Shown in pieces: positions 50,170 to 58,604 of a stretch of 64,000 nucleotides of DNA (positions are counted from its first letter, which is position 1; each line of letters starts with the position of its first letter). Both the position numbers and the translations under genes were made by a program. The DNA comes from Kibdelosporangium aridum (GTDB lineage: Bacteria; Actinomycetota; Actinomycetes; Mycobacteriales; Pseudonocardiaceae). A model generated the notes under the pieces. That model saw only the letters and a list, made by a program, of their open reading frames with translations. It had not been told where the DNA came from and searched no databases. The DNA lies in contig NZ_FWXV01000008.1 in the NCBI RefSeq assembly GCF_900176515.1, forward strand, positions 248,001 to 312,000, written 5' to 3'.

Positions 50170-51342
50170 CTAGGTGCGGGCCTGTTCGGCGTGAGCTCGT
50201 TTGAGCAGTGCCATGAGTTTCTCTTCTTCGCGGATGCGGGCACGGTATTTCTCGGGCAGTTGCTTCAGCTGCTCTTCCTCTGCGCGCAGCTTGGCGTAGA
50301 TCTCCGCGCGCAGCGCGGGGTCGTTCTCGACCTCGCAGTACTGCAGGGCGTGTCGTCGTGCTTGGGCGATGACGTTCTGCGCGCGGCCCCATGTGCTGGT
50401 CAGTGAGGCGATGACGGTGATGAGCAGGACGCCGAAGATGACGGTCAGCGACAGGCCGGTGCTGATCTCGGCGACGTTCACCGGTTGGCCGTTGTTGATG
50501 AAGGGCACGTTGTTCTCGTGCAGGGCGTGCAGGATGAGTTTGACGCCGATGAACGCCAGGATGGTGGCCAGGCCGTAAGCCAGGTAGACCAGCCGGTCGA
50601 GCAGGCCGTCGATGAGGAAGTAGAGCTGGCGCAGGCCGAGCAGGGAGAACGCGGTGGCGGTGAAGACGAGGTAGACGTTCTGGGTCAGACCGAAGATGGC
50701 CGGAATGGAGTCCAGGGCGAAGAGCAGGTCCGTGCCGCCGATGGCGACCATGACCAGGAGCATCGGGGTCATGACTCGCCGGCCGTTCTCGAGGGTGAAC
50801 AGTTTGTCGCCGTCGTAGCGATCCGAGGTGTGGAACAGTTTGCGGGCCAGGCGGACCATGAAGTTGTCCGCGGTGCGGTCCTCGCTGCCGCGCGGTTTGA
50901 TGAGGTTACCGGCGGTGATCAGCAGGATGAGCCCGAACAGGTAGAAGACCCAGGCGAACAGGTTGATCAGTGCGGCGCCCAGTGCGATGAAGCCAGTCCG
51001 GGCGATGAGGGAGAACACGATGCCGAACAGCAGCACCTTCTGCTGGTCGGCCCTGGGAACCTTGAAGCTGGCCATGATCACGAGGAAGACGAAGAGGTTG
51101 TCGACGGACAGCGCCTTCTCGGTGACGTAACCCGCGAAGTACTCGAACCCCATGGTCTCGCCGCCGAACAGCCACACGCCGAACCCGAACAAGATCGCGA
51201 TCCCGACGTAGATGGTCGACCAGATGGCGGCTTCACGCAGCGTGGGCACGTGTGCTTTGCGGACATGGGCGAAGAAGTCGAACAGCAGCAGCCCGATGAT
51301 CCCGACGACCGTCAACACCCAGACAACGACTGGTACGTCCAC
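50170..51342 (-). CDS. TerC/Alx-family integral membrane protein
   Basis: 390 residues with about eight to nine helices. The TerC signature is complete: FGGETMGFEYFAGYVTEKALSVDNLFVFLVIM, VFYLFGLILLITAGNLI, and VMVAIGGTDLLFALDSIPAIFGLTQNVYLVFTATAFSLLGLRQLYFL. The acidic intramembrane residues (E in YVTEKALSVDN, D in GGTDLLFALDSIP) fit metal transport. Members export Mn(II) or assist metal-loading of secreted enzymes and tellurite resistance. The last ~75 residues are a charged, coiled-coil-like cytoplasmic tail. Monocistronic. Confidence 0.92.
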   Translation of the reverse strand: MDVPVVVWVLTVVGIIGLLLFDFFAHVRKAHVPTLREAAIWSTIYVGIAILFGFGVWLFGGETMGFEYFAGYVTEKALSVDNLFVFLVIMASFKVPRADQQKVLLFGIVFSLIARTGFIALGAALINLFAWVFYLFGLILLITAGNLIKPRGSEDRTADNFMVRLARKLFHTSDRYDGDKLFTLENGRRVMTPMLLVMVAIGGTDLLFALDSIPAIFGLTQNVYLVFTATAFSLLGLRQLYFLIDGLLDRLVYLAYGLATILAFIGVKLILHALHENNVPFINNGQPVNVAEISTGLSLTVIFGVLLITVIASLTSTWGRAQNVIAQARRHALQYCEVENDPALRAEIYAKLRAEEEQLKQLPEKYRARIREEEKLMALLKRAHAEQART

Positions 51343-51514
51343 GCGCTACCTCCTGGTCCGCACAGAGTGGTGTCCAAACGTGACGCAAGCCCGCCGGCGC
51401 CCCGGGATACCTCAGCATCGGCAGGCCGCAACCGCAACCGGACCTGCACGACGCTCACACGAGTCTGAGTCCCGATCACGTCCTTGCGCTGCATCCGCTC
51501 AGAGCGCGGCCCGC

Positions 51515-51596
51515 GCCCCGGTGCCACGGCGCCGTTGAGGTAGCCCTGGCTGTCGGTCGACGTGTGCTCGCCGGCGAAGTGCACACCGCCCTCACT
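51515..51596 (-). pseudogene. C-terminal remnant of a flavin amine oxidase
   Basis: The minus strand reads VHFAGEHTSTDSQGYLNGAV, the conserved FAD-contacting C-terminus of monoamine/L-amino-acid oxidases (FAGEHTS...GYLNGAVESG). It then runs into unrelated sequence, and the N-terminal ~400 residues are absent. It is a fragment, not a functional gene. Confidence 0.6.
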
Positions 51597-51768
51597 CCTC
51601 GAACGCGGCCAGAGTCTCCCGCACGATCGGATCGGGCGCCCGTTGGTGTGGTATGCGTAGCGGAGCGTCCGCCGCGGTACACGAGTGTGTCCGAGGGGCG
51701 TTGTGCACTATCCACACGGCTCATTCTCAGTCGTTCGTCTTGGGGTGACGCCGCACGGAGGTTTCGCG

Positions 51769-52239
51769 TCAGCTGCCGCTGATCGTGTGTTTGGGTGCCG
51801 TACCGGCGAACACGAACGCCGCGATGGCGAGGCCGATTGAGGCGATCGCGAGGAGCCAGCCCAGGAGACGCCGGTTGCGGAAACCGATGACCCCGGAAGC
51901 GATTCCGAGTCCGCTCAGGCAGAACCCGATGATCGCCTGTGTGCTGCTGGTTCGGGTGATCCCGATCAGCGTCGCGACGGCGATGACGCAACCCATCGTG
52001 CCCAGCCCGGCGATCCATTCACGTACTTTCGCGAGCAGGGCGCTCGCGACTCCGTCCTCTTGCACGACCAGTCGTCCTGTCTGTCGGGAGTTAGCGTCGG
52101 CGAATGCCACGGAAGATGGGGCCGTCGTCGTTCGGATCGTCGTTGTCGTCGTTGGGGGCACGATGTCCAGGCGGTGTGCTTCGTCTATTCCAGACAGGAT
52201 GGCCGACTGACTCTCCTGGTAGAGCCTGTTGCCCTTCAT
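51769..52239 (-). CDS. Membrane protein with Thr-rich N-terminal linker
   Basis: 156 residues from the ATG at 52239. An amphipathic start (MKGNRLYQESQSAILSGIDE) and a Thr/Pro linker (PPTTTTTIRTTTAPSS) precede about three helices (TMGCVIAVATLIGI; QAIIGFCLSGLGIASGVIGF; RLLGWLLAIASIGLAIAAFVFAG). The helical region resembles DUF4190-like proteins. GGAG precedes the start. Function unknown. Confidence 0.75.
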   Translation of the reverse strand: MKGNRLYQESQSAILSGIDEAHRLDIVPPTTTTTIRTTTAPSSVAFADANSRQTGRLVVQEDGVASALLAKVREWIAGLGTMGCVIAVATLIGITRTSSTQAIIGFCLSGLGIASGVIGFRNRRLLGWLLAIASIGLAIAAFVFAGTAPKHTISGS

Positions 52240-52320
52240 GTAGCGCTCCACTTACGGTCCGAAGCCGATCCGACCGGGCAGCGTAACGGAGTGGGCAGGA
52301 AGAACCAGACCCGGCGAGGT

Positions 52321-53220
52321 TCAGGTGCCGCTGGCGGCGAGTGAACGCTTCACCGCGCCGGTTGCGGCGGTGAGCGCTGAGGTCGCGGTGGGCCAGTCGA
52401 TGGTCTCGTTCCAGGATCCCATCACCGCGACGGCGAAGGTCCGGGACGCGATTCGGACCAGGCCCGTCGTGTTGAGCACCCGCCGCCTGTCGGAGCGGCC
52501 CCAGCCCTGCTTCATCGCCCAGTCCGCGTCTGGGAACGCGCGGGGGATGCCGAAGTGCTGGTCGAAACCGTCGGCGGCGCTGCGCGGGGCGCTTTCCATC
52601 GCCTCGGTGAGGAAGTCACGTTCCTCTTCGGACAGTCCCGCTGTGATGTGCCGGTAGACCGTGATGACGTCGGTGGGCGACATCCGGGTGGAGCCCCATT
52701 GGCCAGCGTCGGTGGCGGGCGAGGTGTGCGCGAGGCCCAGCTTCCGGGCCTGCCGCCGGACGATTTCCGGCCCGCCGTGCTGTTGCCACAGGCGGCTGGC
52801 GACGCGATCGTCGCTGGCAGCGAGCATGTCCTGGACGGCCGTCGCTTCGCTGCCCGAGGGCACTCCGGAACGGTCGATCAGGTCGAGCGCGATGAGCAGC
52901 TTCACCACGGACGCGGTGGGTTGCGCCTGGTCGGCTTTCCAGCTCAGCTCCACCGTGCACGCCTCCAGATCGACGACCGCGATCCCAAGATGGGGGTCGT
53001 TCCCGTTGCGCAGCAACGCGTTCCTGGCTTCGGCGATGTCGCTTGCGTGCTTGTCCGCCGCTGCGGCCGGAGTCGAGATGCACCCGGCGTGCCAGTCATC
53101 AGAGTCGTTGTTCAGGGCAATCGCGGCGAGCAGACCTCCCGTCAGGATGAGCGCGGCGATTCCCGCGCGTACCTTCACCGTATTCAGTTTCTTGAGCAAC
53201 GGTCCACCTCCGCCGGACAC
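52321..53220 (-). CDS. Secreted/anchored beta-lactamase-like serine hydrolase
   Basis: 299 residues from the GTG at 53220; a TTG at 53199 with GGAGGTGG in front is an alternative. One N-terminal helix (AGIAALILTGGLLAAIAL) anchors it. Penicillin-recognising motifs: SVVK (S104-K107), SDD in place of SDN (136-138) and KQGWG in place of KTG. The Gln replacing Thr and the Asp in SDD suggest it is not a typical beta-lactamase but a class A-like hydrolase of unknown substrate. Divergent from GSDH2. Confidence 0.82.
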   Translation of the reverse strand: MSGGGGPLLKKLNTVKVRAGIAALILTGGLLAAIALNNDSDDWHAGCISTPAAAADKHASDIAEARNALLRNGNDPHLGIAVVDLEACTVELSWKADQAQPTASVVKLLIALDLIDRSGVPSGSEATAVQDMLAASDDRVASRLWQQHGGPEIVRRQARKLGLAHTSPATDAGQWGSTRMSPTDVITVYRHITAGLSEEERDFLTEAMESAPRSAADGFDQHFGIPRAFPDADWAMKQGWGRSDRRRVLNTTGLVRIASRTFAVAVMGSWNETIDWPTATSALTAATGAVKRSLAASGT

Positions 53221-53558
53221 GCGAGCAATCCGAAGCTATCCAGGACGGGGATCGCGGGTATCGGCCGATGAGCCGGTTGATGTGGGCCAACCAGCGGGAA
53301 ATCGCGCCGGAGCGGGCACGCGTATCGGCCGGATGACCGATACACGCAGCCAGACGTACCACGGTGTCCGCGTGTTGGACGTGGCTTTTGGGCAGCGGAT
53401 CTTTGGATCGCAACCTGCGTCACCGGCTGTCGTCAAGCTGTCAGGAACGCGCTGCGGGTACGCCAATCGATCGACGCCTTTCGCGAATCTTTCGACTGTG
53501 GCTGATCACCTGGACGCGCCGGTGATCTCCGGTGAAACGACCCTGTTCGAGGAGGCCC
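53221..53558. other. Divergent promoter region
   Basis: About 340 bases between the beta-lactamase-like gene and GSDH2. A 7-bp inverted repeat GTATCGG-N8-CCGATAC lies at about 53311-53332. No gene is seen. Confidence 0.4.
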
Positions 53559-54656
53559 ATGATGGCGTACGCGCCACCGCTGCGGTGGACCACTGCTGCT
53601 CTGATTGTCTTGTCTCTCACCGGTTTAACCGCCGTCGAGGGGGCGTCGGCCGCTCCCGCACCACCGGCCAGCACCTCGTCGCACAAACCGAACCTCAACG
53701 CCGCCCCCGAGGTGATCGCCACCGACATCCAGATGCCGTGGGGCCTGGCAATTCTGCCTGGCGGCGACGCCCTGATCACGGAACGGCAGACAAGCCGCAT
53801 CCTGCGCATCCGGCAGGGGCACGCGCCTGAGCCCATCCGCACCATCCCTGACGTGTACATCCCGGGAGGTGACGGCGGATTGCTCGGCCTGGACATCTCA
53901 CCGCGGTTCGCTCAGGACAACCTGGTGTACGTGTTCTTCACCGCCGTCGGCGGCGAGTCCCGCATCGCCCGGTTCAAACTGGACTCCGACGAACCTCTTG
54001 AGGTCATCCTTGCCTTCACCCGCGGGGAGAGCCACAGTGGCGGGCGCCTGAAGTTCGGTCCGGACGGCATGCTCTACGCCACCGTCGGCGATGGTCACCT
54101 GAGCGGAAGCTCGCAGGATCTCACCAACCTCAACGGCAAGATCCTGCGCATCACCCCGGACGGCCGTCCCGCGCCGGGCAATCCGTTCCCCAACTCTCCC
54201 GTTTGGACTTACGGTCACCGCAACCTGGAGGGCCTTGCCTGGGACGCCCAGGGCCGGATGTACGCATCGGAATTCGGCGAGGACGCCGTCGACGAGATCA
54301 ATCTCATCCGTCCCGGCCGCAACTACGGCTGGCCGATGGTGGAAGGCTTCGGGGACACCGACAACGGCCGCCTCACCAACCCGCTGATCACTTTCCCCAC
54401 CGCCGACGCGTCCCCTGCGGGCATCGCGATCTCGGGCAACACGCTCTACATGGCAGCCCTGCGCGGCGAACGACTGTGGACGATGCCACTGGTCAAGGGG
54501 CGCATCGGTCAGCCGACGGAACACTTCCAAGGGGTCTACGGCCGTTTGCGGACCGTTGAGATCGCCCCCGACGGTGCGCTTTGGCTCACCACATCGAACC
54601 ACCCGCGCCAGCCTCGCGAGGGCGACGATCGCATCCTGCGGTTCCCCGCCCGCTGA
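53559..54656 (+). CDS. Secreted PQQ-type sugar dehydrogenase, second paralogue
   Basis: 365 residues, starting ATGATG at 53559/53562 with GAGGAGG upstream. The signal peptide is followed by a Pro/Ala/Ser linker. Propeller motifs match the 38262 protein: MPWGLAILPGG, GGDGGLLGLDISP, GGRLKFGPDGMLYATVGD, TYGHRNLEGLAWDAQGRMYASEF and RNYGWPMVEGF, so an aldose dehydrogenase is likely. The two differ throughout, so the duplication is old. Convergent with the acyl-CoA synthetase across a large hairpin. Confidence 0.88.
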   Translation: MMAYAPPLRWTTAALIVLSLTGLTAVEGASAAPAPPASTSSHKPNLNAAPEVIATDIQMPWGLAILPGGDALITERQTSRILRIRQGHAPEPIRTIPDVYIPGGDGGLLGLDISPRFAQDNLVYVFFTAVGGESRIARFKLDSDEPLEVILAFTRGESHSGGRLKFGPDGMLYATVGDGHLSGSSQDLTNLNGKILRITPDGRPAPGNPFPNSPVWTYGHRNLEGLAWDAQGRMYASEFGEDAVDEINLIRPGRNYGWPMVEGFGDTDNGRLTNPLITFPTADASPAGIAISGNTLYMAALRGERLWTMPLVKGRIGQPTEHFQGVYGRLRTVEIAPDGALWLTTSNHPRQPREGDDRILRFPAR

Positions 54657-54692
54657 CCGGAAGTGTTGCACGCCGCGGGAAAGCGGCGCCTC

Positions 54693-54754
54693 GGCCACAG
54701 GGCAGGAATCACCGGACGACGAGCATCGGCGTCGTGGGTTGCCGCCCTGTGGCC
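54693..54754. terminator. Large compound hairpin between convergent genes
   Basis: GGCCACAGGGC (54693-54703) pairs with GCCCTGTGGCC (54744-54754), a perfect 11-bp stem. The 40-base loop contains an inner 6-bp stem (ACGACG / CGTCGT). Placed between two convergent genes, so it is likely a bidirectional terminator. Confidence 0.65.
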
Positions 54755-54782
54755 GGGCTGCACGGGGTCAGCAGTGTGCACG

Positions 54783-56312
54783 TCAGCTTCCTGCCTCGGC
54801 CGGCCAGTACTTCTCGCGCAGGCGGCGCTTGAACAGCTTGCCGGAGTCCTCACGCGGCAGACGTTCCTCGAACACCACGACCTTGGGCGTCTTGTACTTG
54901 GCCAGATTGCGCTGGACATGCGCCCGCACGTCCTGCGCCGTCACGGTCGCATGGGGGAGCAGTTCCACGTGCGCTGCCAGCGCCTCGCCGAACTCCGCGT
55001 CCGGGATGCCGAACACCGCCACGTCCGCGACACCCTCCAGCCCCTGCAGCGTCGCCTCGATCTCCGCAGGGTAGATGTTCACCCCAGCCGAGATCACCAT
55101 GTCGTTGAGCCGGCCGCTGAGATGGAGAAAACCGTCTTCGTCGACCCGGCCGATGTCGCCGAGGGTGTAGAAACCGTCGCCGCCGTCGATGGCACGTCTC
55201 TTGTCGTCATCGCCGAGATACGTGAAGTCCGGCCAGAACGACGGAGAACGGCCGTAGATGACGCCTGTCTCGCCGACCGGAACCTCGATCATGTCAGGAC
55301 CGACGATCTTGATCGCCGCGTCCGCGACCGGCGCACCCACCGTGCCGGGGTGCGCCAGCCACTGATCGCTCGTGCAGGCAGTCCACGCGCCGCCCTCCGA
55401 TCCGCCGTAGTACTCGGTGATGATGGGACCGAACCAGTCGATCATCGCCCGCTTGACGTCCGGCGGGCAGGGAGCTGCTGAGTGCGAGACGTTCTCCAGC
55501 GAGGACAGGTCGTATTTCGACCGAACGTCCTCTGCCAACCGCAGCAGTCGCGTGAACATGGTCGGCACCATCTGCGCGGCGGTGACCCGGTGCTCCTCGA
55601 CGGTCCGGAGGAACTGCTCCGCGTCGAACCTCGGCATGATCACGAGATTCATGCCCATGGCGAGCGCGAACGTCGCGGTTACGTTGGGCGCGGTGTGGTA
55701 GAGCGGCGCGGGGATCACCGCGGTGCCGCCGGGCCGGAAACCCACCACCTGGCGCATCATCTCGGCGATCTCGCCGACCTTCTCGGGCGCGATCGGGTCG
55801 CGCAGCACGCCTTTCGCCAGTCCTGTGGTGCCCGATGTGTAGATCACTGACATGGGCGGGGTGAGGACCGGCTCCGCTGGCGGTTCGTTGTCCTCGATCA
55901 TCTCCTCGGCGGTCGGATACCGGCCGCTCGGCACCACCACCTCCAACGCGTACTCCGCGATGACCTCCGCCGGAACCGCGACCTCCACGATCCGCAGCCA
56001 CTCCGGTTTCTGCGCCTCCACAACCGGAACGAGGTCGGAGTGCACCAACGCCACTTTGGACTGGCTGTCGCTGAGCAGATGCCGTAAATCGGCGCCGGTC
56101 CAGTGCCAGTTCACCGGCACGGGGACCGCTCCGATGAGCGACGCGGCGAACGTGGCCTCGAGCATGCCAGTCTCGTTGCGCATCACGATGGCATACCTGT
56201 CTCCGGGCTCGACACCCATCCGCTGCAGGCCCGACGCCAGACGAGCCGCGCGTTGTTTCATCTTGGCCACAGGCAAGACGCGTCGACCGGAGATGACCAC
56301 GGGTTCGGTCAC
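54783..56312 (-). CDS. AMP-forming acyl-CoA synthetase
   Basis: 509-residue ANL-superfamily enzyme activating a carboxylate as acyl-AMP then acyl-CoA. Seen: YTSGTTGLAKGVLRDPIAP (P-loop), ITEYYGGSEGG, YTLGDIGRVDEDGFLHLSGR and the Lys of PREDSGKLFKRRLR (A10). It is about 40-50 residues shorter at the N-terminus than typical fatty acyl-CoA ligases. GTG start with AAAGG upstream. Downstream of the SDR gene on the same strand (67-base gap), probably one operon: activation plus carbonyl reduction. Confidence 0.9.
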   Translation of the reverse strand: MTEPVVISGRRVLPVAKMKQRAARLASGLQRMGVEPGDRYAIVMRNETGMLEATFAASLIGAVPVPVNWHWTGADLRHLLSDSQSKVALVHSDLVPVVEAQKPEWLRIVEVAVPAEVIAEYALEVVVPSGRYPTAEEMIEDNEPPAEPVLTPPMSVIYTSGTTGLAKGVLRDPIAPEKVGEIAEMMRQVVGFRPGGTAVIPAPLYHTAPNVTATFALAMGMNLVIMPRFDAEQFLRTVEEHRVTAAQMVPTMFTRLLRLAEDVRSKYDLSSLENVSHSAAPCPPDVKRAMIDWFGPIITEYYGGSEGGAWTACTSDQWLAHPGTVGAPVADAAIKIVGPDMIEVPVGETGVIYGRSPSFWPDFTYLGDDDKRRAIDGGDGFYTLGDIGRVDEDGFLHLSGRLNDMVISAGVNIYPAEIEATLQGLEGVADVAVFGIPDAEFGEALAAHVELLPHATVTAQDVRAHVQRNLAKYKTPKVVVFEERLPREDSGKLFKRRLREKYWPAEAGS

Positions 56313-56379
56313 TTTTTCTGCCTTTCGTGAACTACCAAGGGAATTTCACAGGGAACGCGCGACCTCGTTGGCTCCGCCG

Positions 56380-57435
56380 CTACACCCAGCTGTAAGACCG
56401 TGCACGAAGCCAGGACTCGTAGTGGTCGAGTACGGTCTCCTCGGCCGGCCGGTAGGTGATGCCGAGTTCTTCCACGCTCCGGTGGTTGTCGACAAGGAAA
56501 CGGATGCCGAGGTGTTTGCGGATGTAGTCCTGTGTCAGCCCGAAACGCGGGCCGAGGATGCGTACGGCGAGATCGGGCACCGGGTGGCGCGGGATGAGCA
56601 GGCGGCGTGGGTGCTTCGCGCGGATGATGCGGCCCATCTCCAGAAAGGAGATCATCTCCGGGCGCGCGAGGATGTAGCGCCCTGACGCGGCGTCGTTCTC
56701 GGCGGCGTTGATGTGCGCGGTGGCGACGTCTCGCACATCCACGAGGGTGAAGCTGAATCCGGGCGCACCATAGAAGAAGTAGCCGTTCATCAGTTCGTTC
56801 ATCAGGAACAGGCTGCCTGAGTGGGAACTCGGCGTGAACGAGGGCCCGAGTACGAGGCCCGGGTTGATGGTGACGAGCGACCAGCGTTCCTGCCGCGCGG
56901 CGGTGTCCCAGGCCGCACGCTCGGCGACCGTTTTGGCGTAGTGGTAAGGGTTGTTCTCCAGTGTGCTCGTTGTGTTGAAGTACTCTTCGCTGAGCGTCTG
57001 GTCCTTCATGCCGAGTACGTCGATGTAGTCGCCGAAAATCGCGCCGACGGTCGAGGTGAGCACGACCCGCCGCACCGTGGGCGTGCGCTCCACGCTCGCG
57101 AGCACGTTGCGCGTTCCTTGCAGCGCCGGTTCGAGCACGTCAGTGCGCCCGTCCTTGATCTTTTCGGGCATCAGGAACGGCGAGGCGACATGGAAGACGT
57201 GGCGGCACCCGCGCATTGCCGCGTCGAAAGAGCCGTCGGTGAGCAGGTCGGCCTCGAACAGATCCAGCCGGCCGGGGAATTCCGCTTGCATCCGTTCCAG
57301 CGGCGCGACCTTCGCCGAGTTGCCGAGACGCCGCACGGTGCTGTGCACGGTGTAACCACGTTCGAGCAGTTGCCGAACCAGGTGGCTGGCCACGAACCCG
57401 CTGCCGCCGGTCACCAAGACCGTCGTCTCACCCAT
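56380..57435 (-). CDS. Extended SDR, dihydroflavonol reductase-like
   Basis: 351-residue NAD(P)-dependent reductase/epimerase. Rossmann motif VTGGSGFVASHLVRQLLERG (residues 8-27), VRRLG suggesting NADPH, and the catalytic YHYAKTVAE (YxxxK). Typical of aldehyde and carbonyl reductases of the DFR/CCR type. GGAGG precedes the ATG. Probably works with the downstream acyl-CoA synthetase on an unknown acyl or aromatic compound. Confidence 0.88.
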   Translation of the reverse strand: MGETTVLVTGGSGFVASHLVRQLLERGYTVHSTVRRLGNSAKVAPLERMQAEFPGRLDLFEADLLTDGSFDAAMRGCRHVFHVASPFLMPEKIKDGRTDVLEPALQGTRNVLASVERTPTVRRVVLTSTVGAIFGDYIDVLGMKDQTLSEEYFNTTSTLENNPYHYAKTVAERAAWDTAARQERWSLVTINPGLVLGPSFTPSSHSGSLFLMNELMNGYFFYGAPGFSFTLVDVRDVATAHINAAENDAASGRYILARPEMISFLEMGRIIRAKHPRRLLIPRHPVPDLAVRILGPRFGLTQDYIRKHLGIRFLVDNHRSVEELGITYRPAEETVLDHYESWLRARSYSWV

Positions 57436-57666
57436 CCATGCCTCCGCGCGAAGGAGTCCACACCATGCTCAACCTAGGAACAGAAGCGCGAGTCGACAAT
57501 GGCGTGCGTGGCAAGTTCACTTTTCTCACGGGGAAAGGCCGAGCCGGTGATCCGGTCCGGTAGTCGTGCGGTGAGGTGCTCAAGCATGCCCCTTCGGTCC
57601 ATATAGGACGGTACCGTGGGACTCGGCAATTTTTCGCCAGTGGGCGCACTGTGATAACCGTCTACC

Positions 57667-58554
57667 GTGAACGCTTGCTGTCCGCCCTCCCGCGGAGCCG
57701 AATCCGGGTTCGCCGGAGCCACGCCAATGTCCCAAGACGGGGACACGGTGGGCATGGTGTTGCTGCCGGGTGGGTCGTTCCTGATGGGCACCGATGACGC
57801 CGAGGGATTCCCCGAGGATGGAGAAGGACCGGTCCGTGAGGTGACGCTGGCGTCCTTCTGGATCGACGCCTTCGCGGTCTCCAACGAACGGTTCGCTCGG
57901 TTCGTCGACGATACCGGTTACGTCACTGACGCGGAACGCTTTGGCTGGTCGTATGTCTTCGCTGGTCTCCTGCCCGCGGCACTGCGGCGGGGTGCACCGC
58001 GGCCGGACGAAGCGCCGTGGTGGTGCGGAGTGAGCGGTGCGTATTGGCGTGCACCCGAAGGGCCGGGGAGCGGACTTGGCGGACGAGCAGACCATCCCGT
58101 GGTCCATGTGTCGTGGCACGACGCAGTTGCGTACTGCCGCTGGGCGGGCACACGCCTGCCCACCGAAGCCGAGTGGGAGTACGCCGCACGCGGTGGCCTG
58201 GTGCAACGCCGCTATCCGTGGGGCGACGAGCTGACTCCGGACGGCGAACACCGGTGCAACATCTGGCAGGGCAGGTTCCCCACTCGCAATACCGCCGAGG
58301 ATGGCTACAGGTCGACCGCACCCGTGGATGCCTTCCCGCCCAACGGATTCGGCTTGTACAACATGGCGGGCAACGTCTGGGAATGGTGTGCGGACGCATG
58401 GCGTGCCGACCATCCGGCGAAGGTCATGCGCGGCGGCTCTTACCTGTGTCACGAGTCCTACTGCAACCGGTATCGCGTCGCGGCTCGGACTTCGAACACC
58501 CCGGACAGCACCGTCGGCAACCTGGGATTTCGCTGCGCCCGGGATGCGGGTTAA
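57667..58554 (+). CDS. Formylglycine-generating enzyme (sulfatase-modifying factor)
   Basis: 295-residue copper-dependent oxidase that converts the Cys of a CxPxR motif in type I sulfatases to formylglycine. The active-site pair is C261 and C266 (GGSYLCHESYCNRYRVAAR), with the spacing of human C336/C341. Other family marks: LLPGGSFLMGTDDAEGFPED, NERFARFVDDTGYVTDAE and NMAGNVWEWCADAW. The N-terminus starts MNACCPPSRGAESG, a CC motif common in actinobacterial FGEs; GTG at 57667 has no Shine-Dalgarno and an ATG at 57727 would drop it. A cognate sulfatase is in the adjoining operon (62341). Bases 57436-57666 hold no other gene. Confidence 0.92.
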   Translation: MNACCPPSRGAESGFAGATPMSQDGDTVGMVLLPGGSFLMGTDDAEGFPEDGEGPVREVTLASFWIDAFAVSNERFARFVDDTGYVTDAERFGWSYVFAGLLPAALRRGAPRPDEAPWWCGVSGAYWRAPEGPGSGLGGRADHPVVHVSWHDAVAYCRWAGTRLPTEAEWEYAARGGLVQRRYPWGDELTPDGEHRCNIWQGRFPTRNTAEDGYRSTAPVDAFPPNGFGLYNMAGNVWEWCADAWRADHPAKVMRGGSYLCHESYCNRYRVAARTSNTPDSTVGNLGFRCARDAG

Positions 58555-58560
58555 TTTTTC

Positions 58561-58581
58561 CGGGTTATTGACAATAACCCG
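58561..58581. promoter_or_regulatory. Perfect palindrome upstream of the ROK gene
   Basis: Arms CGGGTTATT and AATAACCCG separated by GAC form a perfect 9-3-9 palindrome. It begins 6 bases after the FGE stop and ends 5 bases before the first possible ROK start (58587), a typical position for an autoregulated ROK operator of the transporter operon. Confidence 0.7.
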
Positions 58582-58604
58582 AGGCGGTGGGAACACTGGC
58601 CCGC

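Noticed and set aside
51343..51480. yybP-ykoY manganese riboswitch before the TerC gene
   Set aside because: A few GC-rich blocks looked similar but I could not form the conserved core; needs a covariance-model search.
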